NCBI GenBank assembly: GCA_964461815.1
Contig: CAYWVF010000001.1
Coordinates: forward strand, 82,383-146,382
Source: JAAZBA01 sp964461815
Lineage (GTDB): Bacteria > Bacillota > Clostridia > Oscillospirales > QAMX01
Length of the DNA: 64,000 bases
Reading direction: 5' to 3'
Part shown: positions 42,882 to 51,851 of the stretch, one piece after another
Layout: each line of letters opens with the position of its first letter
Position numbering within the stretch: position 1 is the stretch's first letter
Notes under the pieces: generated by a model
Databases searched by the model: none
What the model was told of the DNA's origin: nothing
What the model saw: the letters and a program-made list of their open reading frames with translations, nothing else
Program-made: the position numbers and the translations under genes

Positions 42882-44348
42882 ATGAAACTAAAGAAATTGC
42901 TTGAAGGTATAGAGGTCAAGAGTGCAAACTGCAGCCTCGATATGGAGATAGACAGTATTTGCTATGATTCACGATGCGCTTTTCCGGGCACTGCCTTTGT
43001 AGCGGCGAGACGTGTTGGTGCAGACGGTCATGACTATATTGAAAATGCGATAGAAGAGGGAACAAGTCTTGTTGTAAGCGAAAGACCTGTTGATTCTGTC
43101 AATAATATAGTTGTCGAGGACGGAAATAAGGCATTGGCTATAATGTCGGCAAATATGTACGGTCGTCCTGCGGAAAAGCTTAAGATGATCGGTGTGACCG
43201 GTACAAAGGGAAAAACCACGGTATCGTATTTTATCAAGTCTATATTGGAAAAATGCACCGGTAAAAAGGTCGGACTTATAGGTACGATACAAAATATGAT
43301 AGGCGACGAGATACTGGAAGCACGCAATTCAACTCCTGAGGCTCCTGAGCTTCATAAACTGCTTGGACGTATGTATGACAGTGGCTGTGAATATGCTGTT
43401 ATGGAAGTCAGCTCACATTCATTGGCGATAGACAGAGTGTATGGAATAGAGTATGAGATCGCAATATTCAATAATTTATCGCAGGATCATCTCGATTACC
43501 ATAAAACGATGGAAGCGTACCTTGAAGCAAAAACAAAGCTTTTCAGTATGTGCAAGATAGGTGTTATCAATATAGATGATCCGGCATCGGAGCAGGTCAT
43601 CGCAAAGACTACGGGCAAGAAGTATACGTTTTCGATCAACCGTAATGAGGCAGATCTACAGGCTAAGAATATACGCTTTTTGGAGGATCAGGGCTGTTCG
43701 TTTGAGGCTCTGACCGATATGGGAATAGGCAGGATATACCTTTCTACTCCCGGAATATTTACGGTATATAACGCACTTTCGGCAATAGGCTGCTGCGTGA
43801 ACCTCGGAATACCGCTCAGTGAGATATCAAAGGCTTTGAAGGACACTGAGCCTGTGAGAGGAAGAGTAGAGGTGATACCGACGAATACCGATTACAAGGT
43901 AATAGTTGACTATGCTCATTCTCCGGCAAGTGTAGAAAATGTGTTGACGGCTGTAAGAGACTTTACACCCGGCAGGATCATTTCGATAATCGGCTGCGGA
44001 GGAAACAGAGATAAGACGAAGCGTCCTCTGATGGCTGAAGCGGCAGCCAAGGCATCGGAGTATGTGATACTGACTACGGATAATCCGAGAAATGAAGAGC
44101 CTAAGGCTATAATCAATGATATGCTTCCGGGCTTAAAGGGTATAAAAACACCTCACGAAGTGATCGTTGACAGAGCAGAGGCGATAAGACATGCTCTTGA
44201 TATCGCAAAAAAAGGCGATACGGTTCTGATAATGGGCAAGGGACATGAAACGTATCAGGAGATCAAGGGTGTAAGATCCCATTTTGATGACAGAGAAGAA
44301 GTGCTGAAATATTATGTTGTCAAGCAGGGCAAGAAAAAGTTAGTTTGA
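42882..44348 (+). CDS. murE: UDP-MurNAc-L-Ala-D-Glu--meso-diaminopimelate ligase
   Basis: A 488-residue Mur ligase: ATP loop GVTGTKGKTTVSYF, the acyl-phosphate/carbamate Lys region, and the meso-DAP-specific DNPR motif (TTDNPRNEEP). The last predicts DAP-type, not Lys-type, peptidoglycan. It adds the third residue of the stem peptide. Length is normal. The murF gene follows 12 bp later. Confidence 0.95.
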   Translation: MKLKKLLEGIEVKSANCSLDMEIDSICYDSRCAFPGTAFVAARRVGADGHDYIENAIEEGTSLVVSERPVDSVNNIVVEDGNKALAIMSANMYGRPAEKLKMIGVTGTKGKTTVSYFIKSILEKCTGKKVGLIGTIQNMIGDEILEARNSTPEAPELHKLLGRMYDSGCEYAVMEVSSHSLAIDRVYGIEYEIAIFNNLSQDHLDYHKTMEAYLEAKTKLFSMCKIGVINIDDPASEQVIAKTTGKKYTFSINRNEADLQAKNIRFLEDQGCSFEALTDMGIGRIYLSTPGIFTVYNALSAIGCCVNLGIPLSEISKALKDTEPVRGRVEVIPTNTDYKVIVDYAHSPASVENVLTAVRDFTPGRIISIIGCGGNRDKTKRPLMAEAAAKASEYVILTTDNPRNEEPKAIINDMLPGLKGIKTPHEVIVDRAEAIRHALDIAKKGDTVLIMGKGHETYQEIKGVRSHFDDREEVLKYYVVKQGKKKLV

Positions 44349-44360
44349 AAGCGGGAGTAA

Positions 44361-45737
44361 ATGATGAAGCTGACTCTTGGTGATATACGCAGAGCGTTGA
44401 ATATTAAATGCGAAAGTGATACAGACAATATAGTTATTACGGAAATATCAAAGAACTCGCAGACTATAAAACCGGGAGGGCTTTTCGTTCCGCTGCGTGG
44501 AGCCAGATTTGACGGACATGACTTTATCCAAAATGCGGTCGAAGCAGGAGCTTCGGCCGTGCTTTGTGACAGAAATGATCTGTGTCCATCTGTTCCGACA
44601 CTTAGAGTTGATAATACGCTCGAAGCTGTGCAGCGGCTTGCAGGATGGTATTTGTCCGGGTTGGACGTGAAAAAGATCGGAGTGACCGGGAGCGTCGGGA
44701 AAACGACCACAAGCATAATGATAAAGAATGCGTTGTCAAAAAAGCTCAAGGTATTTAAGACCTCCGATGATATGAATGGTCAAATCGGCATGACTTTTTC
44801 AGCATTCGAGCTTGATCCATCATATGACGTAGCAGTATTTGAGATGGGAATGTCTCAATATGGTGAGCTGTCACGTCTTACAAGAATAGTTCAGCCTGAT
44901 ATTGCCGTAATAAACATGATCGGCAGCGCACATATAGAATTTTTTAATACAAAGGAAAATATACTTAAAGCAAAGCTGGAAATACTGGAGGGCTTAAAGC
45001 CGAACGGCACAGTCGTGCTGAATGGAGATGATGAGCTGCTCCGCGGACTTAAAGATAAGCTCAGTTTCAAAACCGTTTACTACGGACTTTACAATGAAAA
45101 TGCGGATGTGAAGGGTGAGTATATCTGCTACAAAAACAATACGGAGAATTTCACCTGTGACGACCACAAATTTGCTGTTCCGTCTAAGGGACTGCACTAT
45201 GTACAAAATGCGCTTGCAGCTATAGCCGTGGGACGTGAGCTCGGAATAGATGATGAGAGCATAGCATCCGGGCTTATGGGGTTTGAGTCTGCAAAGGGAC
45301 GCCAGAAGATGTACAAGGCGAATGGATATAACATTATAGAGGATTGCTACAATGCAAGCCCGGAGGCGGTAAAGGCATCACTGGGAGTCCTTAAGGACAG
45401 TGTGGAAAAGCAAGGCATAGCGGTACTGGGTGATATGCTTGAGCTTGGAGATCATGCAAAGCAGGCACATTTGGAATGCGGCGAATGCGCTGCGGAGTGC
45501 TGCGATATTCTGATTGCGTTCGGAGATAACGCAAAATATTACGCTGAGGGTGCTGAAAGAGCGGGAATGAGCAGTGAAAATATATATTATTTCACGGATA
45601 GAGCAGATGTGACTTCGGCAGTGAAGCGGTTGGCGGAGATCGATGACACGATCCTGTTTAAGGGCAGTCACGGTATGAAGCTTGATAGCGTACTTTTGGA
45701 TTTTTTAGGAAATAACGTACAGACAGGAAAGGCGTAG
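44361..45737 (+). CDS. murF: UDP-MurNAc-tripeptide--D-Ala-D-Ala ligase
   Basis: A 458-residue Mur ligase with the P-loop GVTGSVGKTTTSIMIK, the murF block EDCYNASPEAVKASL and LGDMLELGD. It completes the UDP-MurNAc-pentapeptide. Two adjacent ATG codons (44361, 44364) exist; the family fits either. Operon with murE and mraY. Confidence 0.95.
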   Translation: MMKLTLGDIRRALNIKCESDTDNIVITEISKNSQTIKPGGLFVPLRGARFDGHDFIQNAVEAGASAVLCDRNDLCPSVPTLRVDNTLEAVQRLAGWYLSGLDVKKIGVTGSVGKTTTSIMIKNALSKKLKVFKTSDDMNGQIGMTFSAFELDPSYDVAVFEMGMSQYGELSRLTRIVQPDIAVINMIGSAHIEFFNTKENILKAKLEILEGLKPNGTVVLNGDDELLRGLKDKLSFKTVYYGLYNENADVKGEYICYKNNTENFTCDDHKFAVPSKGLHYVQNALAAIAVGRELGIDDESIASGLMGFESAKGRQKMYKANGYNIIEDCYNASPEAVKASLGVLKDSVEKQGIAVLGDMLELGDHAKQAHLECGECAAECCDILIAFGDNAKYYAEGAERAGMSSENIYYFTDRADVTSAVKRLAEIDDTILFKGSHGMKLDSVLLDFLGNNVQTGKA

Positions 45738-45749
45738 GTCAACGGTATT

Positions 45750-46760
45750 ATGAATATGATCATCATATCATTTGTGTTATCTTTTGCTATAGCGGCAATA
45801 GCAGCTCCAAGCATCATTACAGCGCTCAGAAAGCTTAAGGTCGGTCAGAAGATACTTGAAATAGGACCTAAATGGCATATGAATAAGCAAAATATACCGA
45901 CAATGGGTGGCTTTATTTTCATCGGCTCATCGATCGTTGCAGCGATAGTATCGATCGTTTTCATACCGGGAAAGGGTAAGCTGCTTGTAGCGACAGTGTT
46001 TGCGATGAGTGCGGCGTTCGGCGCGATAGGTTTCCTCGATGACTATAAAAAGGTCAAGAAGAAGCAGAATATGGGATTGACAGCGATCCAGAAGCTCGTG
46101 CTGCAGATAGCTGTTGCGATAGTATTCATAAGCATTATGCGTGCTTTGGGATATGTATCGCCTGAGATTATAATACCGTTTTTTAATTTTACCATTGAGA
46201 TGCCGTGGATAGTGTATAATATATTTATGGCGTTTGTTATAGTAGGAGCAGTCAATGCTGTAAATCTTACGGATGGTCTTGACGGTCTTGCCGCCGGAGT
46301 TACATCACTTGTTATGATATTCTTTGCAGCAGCGGCGATCTTCCTGTCAGTCGGCGGAAATGAGGACACACAAAGCTCGATGAAAATGCTTGCGGCAGCA
46401 GCGGCAGCCGTAGCCGGAGGACTCGGAGGCTTTCTTATATATAACTTCAACCCTGCAAAGGTGTTTATGGGAGATACGGGCTCGTTGTTCCTCGGAGCAT
46501 GTGTTGCCGGAATGGCATTTGCGATAAATCTACCCGTAATACTTATCCCTGTAGGTATTGTATACATAGTGGAAACTCTTTCGGTTATGATACAGGTCAC
46601 ATATTTTAAAATATCAGGAGGAAAACGTATATTCAAAATGGCACCGATACATCATCATTTTGAAATGTGCGGTTATTCCGAAAAGCAGATCGTTATATGT
46701 GCGATGCTCATAACACTTGCGTTTTGCATTTTGTCATATTACGGTATAACTCTGCTGTAG
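45750..46760 (+). CDS. mraY: Phospho-N-acetylmuramoyl-pentapeptide transferase
   Basis: A 336-residue polytopic membrane enzyme forming lipid I. It has about ten helices, the substrate block KWHMNKQNIPTMGG, DDYKK, NLTDGLDGLAAG and the HHH motif APIHHHFE. Length is normal. The ribosome site before ATG 45750 is weak. ftsW follows without an intervening murD, which is usual in other dcw clusters. Confidence 0.95.
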   Translation: MNMIIISFVLSFAIAAIAAPSIITALRKLKVGQKILEIGPKWHMNKQNIPTMGGFIFIGSSIVAAIVSIVFIPGKGKLLVATVFAMSAAFGAIGFLDDYKKVKKKQNMGLTAIQKLVLQIAVAIVFISIMRALGYVSPEIIIPFFNFTIEMPWIVYNIFMAFVIVGAVNAVNLTDGLDGLAAGVTSLVMIFFAAAAIFLSVGGNEDTQSSMKMLAAAAAAVAGGLGGFLIYNFNPAKVFMGDTGSLFLGACVAGMAFAINLPVILIPVGIVYIVETLSVMIQVTYFKISGGKRIFKMAPIHHHFEMCGYSEKQIVICAMLITLAFCILSYYGITLL

Positions 46761-46804
46761 ATCATCTTTAATTCGAGTTCCGTCGTGAGGAGGGATAGTC
46801 AGGA

Positions 46805-48220
46805 ATGAAAGAGACGAATAACGAGTCAAGAAGAGTGACTGATATACAAGAAGGTTACAATTCATCACGCAGAGCAAGAGGTTCGTCGATGAGAAGAAGG
46901 GCTCATTCATCGACAGTACACAGAAGCTCACGAAGCAGCTATGATGATAAAATGGTGCAGACCTCACAGGATACACCTGTGGGAACATCAAATGTAATTG
47001 ATATAAGTGAACATGCTAAGAAGCGTGAAAAAAAGAAAAAGGTCAAGATCAGCTTTAATATAGGTGGTCTTGATGTGCCGTTTCTTATGCTTATAATAAT
47101 GCTGTCTCTTGTTGGACTCGTAATGCTGTTCTCTGCCAGCTATTCCGCTGCGTACTATAAATACGGTGATTCGCTGTACTTCATCTGGAGACAGGCGTTA
47201 TATACCATCGGCGGCTTTGCCGTAATGATAATTATCGCAAATTTACCGTATCAGATATATTATAATCTAGCATTCCCTGCACTCGGTGTTGCTTTTGTAC
47301 TGCTTATCCTCGTTCTTTTAATAGGTGATACATATAATAATGCTACGAGATGGCTTGATATCGGAGGTATATCGTTTCAGCCCTCGGAGATCGCCAAAAT
47401 AGCGGTGATCATTGCATTTTCAAGCTTGGTTGTTCGAATGGGAGATCGTATGAAAACCTTCACATACGGTATAATCCCGTTCCTTGCAATATTACTTATG
47501 ATGGCAGCACTTCTTATGAAGCAGCCTCACCTTTCAGCAACGATAATCATTTGTGCGACAGGAATAGTTATTCTTTTCCTTGGCGGCGCAAATATCGGCA
47601 AGCTGGCTATCCTCGGTTGTATAGGTGTAGCCGGAGCATTATGGCTGGTGCTCGGCATGGGATATGGTATGGATCGTATCAACGTATGGCTTGATCCGAG
47701 CCTTGATCCTCTCGGCGATGGATTTCAGAGCCTACAGTCGTTCTATGCTATCGGCTCGGGCGGTTTTTGGGGTCTTGGATTGGGACAGTCAAGACAGAAG
47801 CATCTTTTCATCCCTGAGCCTTATAATGACTTTATATTCGCAATAGTGTGTGAAGAATTGGGCTTTATTGGTGCTGTTCTTATAATAATCCTGTTTGCTG
47901 CACTGGTTATCAGAGGCTATTATATAGCTTTAAGAGCAAAGGATATGTTCGGAACACTGCTTGCAAGCGGAGTTATAACACAGATAGCTCTGCAAACATT
48001 CTTTAATATAGGCGTTGTTACGGGACTTTTACCTGTTACAGGTGCATCACTGCCGTTCTTCAGCTCGGGAGGTACGTCTACGATAATGCTTTTCGCAGAA
48101 ATGGGTATTGTGCTGTCTGTATCAAAGCAGATAATCGCTCCTGCCAGACTCCAAAGAGAGCAGAATAAGCGTAATAAAAAGGGAAAAACGGCAAGAGAAG
48201 AAATAAATAGTATAAAATAA
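46805..48220 (+). CDS. ftsW: FtsW-type SEDS peptidoglycan glycosyltransferase with basic N-terminal extension
   Basis: A 471-residue SEDS protein. About 90 N-terminal residues are Ser/Arg/Lys-rich and disordered-looking (SRRARGSSMRRRAHSSTVHR, then KKREKKKKVK) before the first of ten membrane helices. The SEDS core has ITGLLPVTG-like VTGLLPVTGASLPFFSSGGT, and the catalytic loop around LGLGQSRQKHLFIPEPYNDF. It polymerises lipid II together with the class B PBP. FtsW normally has a short N-terminus, so the extension is distinctive. The start is supported by GAGG upstream. Confidence 0.93.
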   Translation: MKETNNESRRVTDIQEGYNSSRRARGSSMRRRAHSSTVHRSSRSSYDDKMVQTSQDTPVGTSNVIDISEHAKKREKKKKVKISFNIGGLDVPFLMLIIMLSLVGLVMLFSASYSAAYYKYGDSLYFIWRQALYTIGGFAVMIIIANLPYQIYYNLAFPALGVAFVLLILVLLIGDTYNNATRWLDIGGISFQPSEIAKIAVIIAFSSLVVRMGDRMKTFTYGIIPFLAILLMMAALLMKQPHLSATIIICATGIVILFLGGANIGKLAILGCIGVAGALWLVLGMGYGMDRINVWLDPSLDPLGDGFQSLQSFYAIGSGGFWGLGLGQSRQKHLFIPEPYNDFIFAIVCEELGFIGAVLIIILFAALVIRGYYIALRAKDMFGTLLASGVITQIALQTFFNIGVVTGLLPVTGASLPFFSSGGTSTIMLFAEMGIVLSVSKQIIAPARLQREQNKRNKKGKTAREEINSIK

Positions 48221-48240
48221 GAAAGGTCATACGAATTGCC

Positions 48241-49359
48241 ATGAGAGTTATTATTAGCGGCGGCGGCACAGGCGGACATATCAACCCTGCATTAGCGATA
48301 GGGAAATATATAAAGTCGAAAAAACCGAATAGCGAAATACTGTATGTCGGCGGCACAGGCGGACTTGAGGAAAAGCTGGTACCTCGTGAGGGCTTTGATA
48401 TAAAAACAGTGGAGATAAAGGGCTTCCGACGTAAGCTTGATCCAAAGGGTATAGTATATAACATTGATGTGGCAAAAACGGCACTGGAATCACTGAGAAA
48501 AGCGAAAAAGATCATTCGTGAGTTCGATCCGGACATAGTTGTAGGCTGTGGAGGTTATGCAAGCTTCCCTGTAGTATATGAAGCTCAGCGCCTTGGTGTG
48601 CCGACAGCTATTTTGGAGGTCAATGCCTACGCCGGTGTGACAACAAAGGTGCTGTCAAAAAAAGCGGATGCTGTAATGATCTGCTTTGAAGCATCTAAAA
48701 GCTATCTTAAATCGAAAAATATAGTTATGACAGGAAATCCCGTCAGGGAAGATATCATATATGCAGACAGAGAGCGTGCAAGAGAAAAAATGCAGCTTGG
48801 AGATACACCGCTCATACTGTCGGTATGGGGCTCACTCGGTGCAGAGGCTATGAACCGTATGATGGCGGATTTTATTGCACTTGAGGCGAAGGAAAAGAAG
48901 CATCATCTCATTCACGCTATCGGCAGCTACGGATATAAGTGGATGCCTGATCTTATAAAGGAGAAGGGCGTGGATATATCAGAGTGTAAAAATATTGAGA
49001 TAAGAGACTATATTTATGATATGGCAAGTGTGATGAGTGCAGCGGATATCGTGCTGTGCAGAGCAGGTGCGGCTACATCCGCCGAGCTTGCCGTAATGGG
49101 TAAGCCTGCGATAATAGTACCATCACCCAATGTAGCCGAAAATCATCAGGAGAAGAACGCACGTGCGCTTGAGAGCAAGGGAGCAGCAGTTGTTCTTCTG
49201 GAGAAGGATATCGACGGCAAGAAGCTCTACGAAGAGGTTTGCAAATTACTGGAGAATAAGGAGAAGCTTGATTCGATGTCAAAGGCGATGAAGGCATTAG
49301 CAACTCCGGATGCAATAGATAAGATATACGATGTACTAATGAAGATCAAGAGGTCATAA
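48241..49359 (+). CDS. murG: UDP-GlcNAc--MurNAc-(pentapeptide)-PP-undecaprenol transferase
   Basis: A 372-residue GT28 glycosyltransferase making lipid II at the inner membrane face. Motifs are ISGGGTGGHINPALAI (N-terminal acceptor loops), GCGGYASFPV and RAGAATSAELAVMG (donor site). The length is slightly above average, at the C-terminus. It is cotranscribed after ftsW and followed by murA. Confidence 0.95.
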   Translation: MRVIISGGGTGGHINPALAIGKYIKSKKPNSEILYVGGTGGLEEKLVPREGFDIKTVEIKGFRRKLDPKGIVYNIDVAKTALESLRKAKKIIREFDPDIVVGCGGYASFPVVYEAQRLGVPTAILEVNAYAGVTTKVLSKKADAVMICFEASKSYLKSKNIVMTGNPVREDIIYADRERAREKMQLGDTPLILSVWGSLGAEAMNRMMADFIALEAKEKKHHLIHAIGSYGYKWMPDLIKEKGVDISECKNIEIRDYIYDMASVMSAADIVLCRAGAATSAELAVMGKPAIIVPSPNVAENHQEKNARALESKGAAVVLLEKDIDGKKLYEEVCKLLENKEKLDSMSKAMKALATPDAIDKIYDVLMKIKRS

Positions 49360-49434
49360 AAGTGAAAAAAGCACAACTTTTTGTTAAGCCGCATAAGATA
49401 GGCTGAAACGCATAATAAGCGGGAGGCCTAATTA

Positions 49435-50688
49435 ATGAACAAATATATTATAACAGGTGGAAAACCGCTCCATGGCGAGGTACGAGTGCATGGAGCAAAG
49501 AACAGCGTACTTCCGATACTTGCAGCTTCTTTGCTCTACAAAGGTGAGATCATATTACATAATTGCCCTGATCTAAGCGATGTAAATTCAGCCATAAATA
49601 TCTTAAAGCATCTGGGCTGTAATGTCAGACGTGAGAAAACAACGATAATAGTTGACAGTACGGACTTGACAAGGGATGATGTGCCTGAGAACCTTATGCG
49701 TGAAATGCGCTCGTCGGTGATATTCCTTGGAGCTATTATTGCTAGACAGGGCTCAGCACATATGTTCACACCGGGAGGCTGTGAGCTTGGCCCAAGGCCT
49801 ATAGATATGCATATAGATTCACTTCGCAGACTCGGTGTGGAGATCGAGGAGGAGAATGGAGATCTGGTATGCAGAGCAGCTGATCTGAAAGGAAAGGACA
49901 TAAATCTGAGATTCCCGAGCGTCGGAGCTACCGAGAATATAATGATCGCCGCAACAGCATGCAGCGGTACGACACGCATTTATAATGCAGCGTGTGAGCC
50001 GGAAATAGAGGATCTGCAAAGGTTTCTTAATAAGATAGGCTGTGATGTTCACGGTGCAGGCAGCTCTGTGATTGAGATCAGAGGTAGAAAAGCAACGAAT
50101 GCGGCAGAGCATAGCGTGATACCGGACAGGATAGTAGCAGGTACATACATGTGTGCGGTAGCTGCGGCAGGAGGCAGAATAAAAATAGACGGTGTCTGCC
50201 CACCTCACTTTTATACATTAACAAGCGTTCTCAGGAATGCAGGATGCGAGATCGAACAGACTGACGAGACGATCATAATAGAACGTACAGGTCGAAGATT
50301 AAGAGCAGTTTCGGAGATCACAACGATGCCGTACCCGGGCTTCGCTACCGATCTGCAATCTCCGCTTATGGCTGCGTTAAGTACAGCCGATGGAGCAAGC
50401 ATGTTTGTTGAAAATATTTTTCAGAACCGGTATCGTCAGGTGGATGAGCTTCGAAGAATGGGTGCGGATATAGTTGTAAACGGATGTGTGGCTGTTGTAC
50501 GTGGAGCAGATAAGCTTCATGGTGCAAAGGTATGTGCTACAGATCTTCGAGGCGGAGCGGCTCTGGTTGTGGCTGCACTTAGTGCAGAGGGTAGAAGCGA
50601 GATATTCGACATTAAGCATATAGAGCGCGGATATGAGTGCTTTGATGAGAGGCTGCGTGAGATCGGAGCCGATATTATAAAAAAGTAA
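49435..50688 (+). CDS. murA: UDP-N-acetylglucosamine 1-carboxyvinyltransferase
   Basis: A 417-residue EPSP-synthase-fold enzyme transferring enolpyruvate from PEP to UDP-GlcNAc, the first committed step of peptidoglycan synthesis. The catalytic Cys is present in FTPGGCELGPRPIDMH (fosfomycin target). The N-terminal block GGKPLHGEVRVHGAKNSVLP is typical. A GGGAGG site precedes ATG 49435 after a 75-bp gap. Its presence inside the dcw cluster is common in Clostridia. Confidence 0.95.
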   Translation: MNKYIITGGKPLHGEVRVHGAKNSVLPILAASLLYKGEIILHNCPDLSDVNSAINILKHLGCNVRREKTTIIVDSTDLTRDDVPENLMREMRSSVIFLGAIIARQGSAHMFTPGGCELGPRPIDMHIDSLRRLGVEIEEENGDLVCRAADLKGKDINLRFPSVGATENIMIAATACSGTTRIYNAACEPEIEDLQRFLNKIGCDVHGAGSSVIEIRGRKATNAAEHSVIPDRIVAGTYMCAVAAAGGRIKIDGVCPPHFYTLTSVLRNAGCEIEQTDETIIIERTGRRLRAVSEITTMPYPGFATDLQSPLMAALSTADGASMFVENIFQNRYRQVDELRRMGADIVVNGCVAVVRGADKLHGAKVCATDLRGGAALVVAALSAEGRSEIFDIKHIERGYECFDERLREIGADIIKK

Positions 50689-50718
50689 GAAGTTAAAAGG
50701 GGATTGTGCTGCATCGTT

Positions 50719-51702
50719 ATGGATTTGAGAAGACGAAAGAAGAGAAAAGAGAGAAGATCCTCATCAAGAGAAAATAATGCTTATGACGGAATAGGAAAAG
50801 AAATGGGATCCGACGCCAAAGCGACGGATCCCGGTACAGCTATGCATTCGGCAGAGCATAGAACGACAAGTCGTAGAAAAAAGCAGAAAAAGAACGAGAA
50901 GATGCGTATAGAAATGCGTCAGGCGCCGAGAAGAAGAAAAAGAAGGCGAAGAAGCGGTCATTCGAATACATTTCTCGACATAGCATATAAATTCCTGCTC
51001 GTTGCGGCGATAATATGCGCTGTTTTGTTTGCATTTACTGTGTTTTTTGAGATTAAGGACATAAAAGTAGATGGAAATGAGAAGTATAGCGCAACGGAAA
51101 TAATTGCGGCAACAGGTATAAATGAGGGCGATAAGCTGCTGTTTATAAATAAATTCGAATCGACTAATATGGTCTATGAAAAGCTTCCGTATATCGATGA
51201 GATAAAAATAACACGCAGACCACCGTCAGGGCTTCTGATCGAGGTAAAGGAAAGCGAGGTAGCTGTTTGTCTGCAAAACGGAGGTATGACGTATCTCATA
51301 GACAAGAATTGTAAGCTGCTTGACTTTTATCCCACGGACAGTACGGTAATAGATGCTCCGATCGTCAAGTGCTCTGAGGTATCCGAGCCTGTAGCCGGAA
51401 AAGAGATAGCGTTTGTCGAGAGCTACATGCTTCAAGCCTTAAAGGATTCCATTGCATATATACTCAATGATGAGATAGCACCTAAGGTGACAGAGCTGAG
51501 TATTGAGAAATTATATGATATTAATTTCATGTATGAGGACAGGCTCAAGGTGGTAATAGGTGAGTCTACGGATATTGAAAAGAAAATATTGTACTTCAAA
51601 ACGGTGGTTCAGGATATCGGCACAGACGAAAGCGGAACGGTAAATATGAAAAATCCCGAGCGCACGATATTCAGACCGTCAACAGCCGGCGGAGAAAAGT
51701 AA
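50719..51702 (+). CDS. ftsQ: Divisome protein FtsQ/DivIB with long polybasic N-terminus
   Basis: About 327 residues. The first about 85 residues are strongly basic (LRRRKKRKERRSSSR, SRRKKQKKNEK, PRRRKRRRRSG). One transmembrane helix follows (FLLVAAIICAVLFAFTVFF), then a POTRA domain (IKDIKVDGNEKYSATEI) and the beta domain. It stabilises the FtsLB-PBP complex at the septum. A TTG at 50704 is too close to AAGGGG, while the ATG at 50719 is 16 bp away from it, so the exact start is uncertain. Confidence 0.85.
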   Translation: MDLRRRKKRKERRSSSRENNAYDGIGKEMGSDAKATDPGTAMHSAEHRTTSRRKKQKKNEKMRIEMRQAPRRRKRRRRSGHSNTFLDIAYKFLLVAAIICAVLFAFTVFFEIKDIKVDGNEKYSATEIIAATGINEGDKLLFINKFESTNMVYEKLPYIDEIKITRRPPSGLLIEVKESEVAVCLQNGGMTYLIDKNCKLLDFYPTDSTVIDAPIVKCSEVSEPVAGKEIAFVESYMLQALKDSIAYILNDEIAPKVTELSIEKLYDINFMYEDRLKVVIGESTDIEKKILYFKTVVQDIGTDESGTVNMKNPERTIFRPSTAGGEK

Positions 51703-51739
51703 AAATAAGAATATTTTTATGTTTTTTTGAATTAAAGTG

Positions 51740-51768
51740 TTGACTTAATTAGAATAAACGGTTAAAAT
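51740..51768 (+). promoter_or_regulatory. Possible ftsZ promoter
   Basis: TTGACT (51740-51745), 17-bp spacer, TAAAAT (51763-51768), in the 149-bp gap before ftsZ. This gives ftsZ an extra input in addition to read-through. Confidence 0.55.
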
Positions 51769-51851
51769 ATAATATATAGCAGTGTCTTTGCGGCAGACAC
51801 GGATTTATGAATAAAAATAATAATTATATACACGCTATGGAGGTATAATAA

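Noticed and set aside
46043..46636. 197-residue antisense frame over mraY
   Set aside because: Mirror image of a membrane-protein codon pattern, with no independent support.
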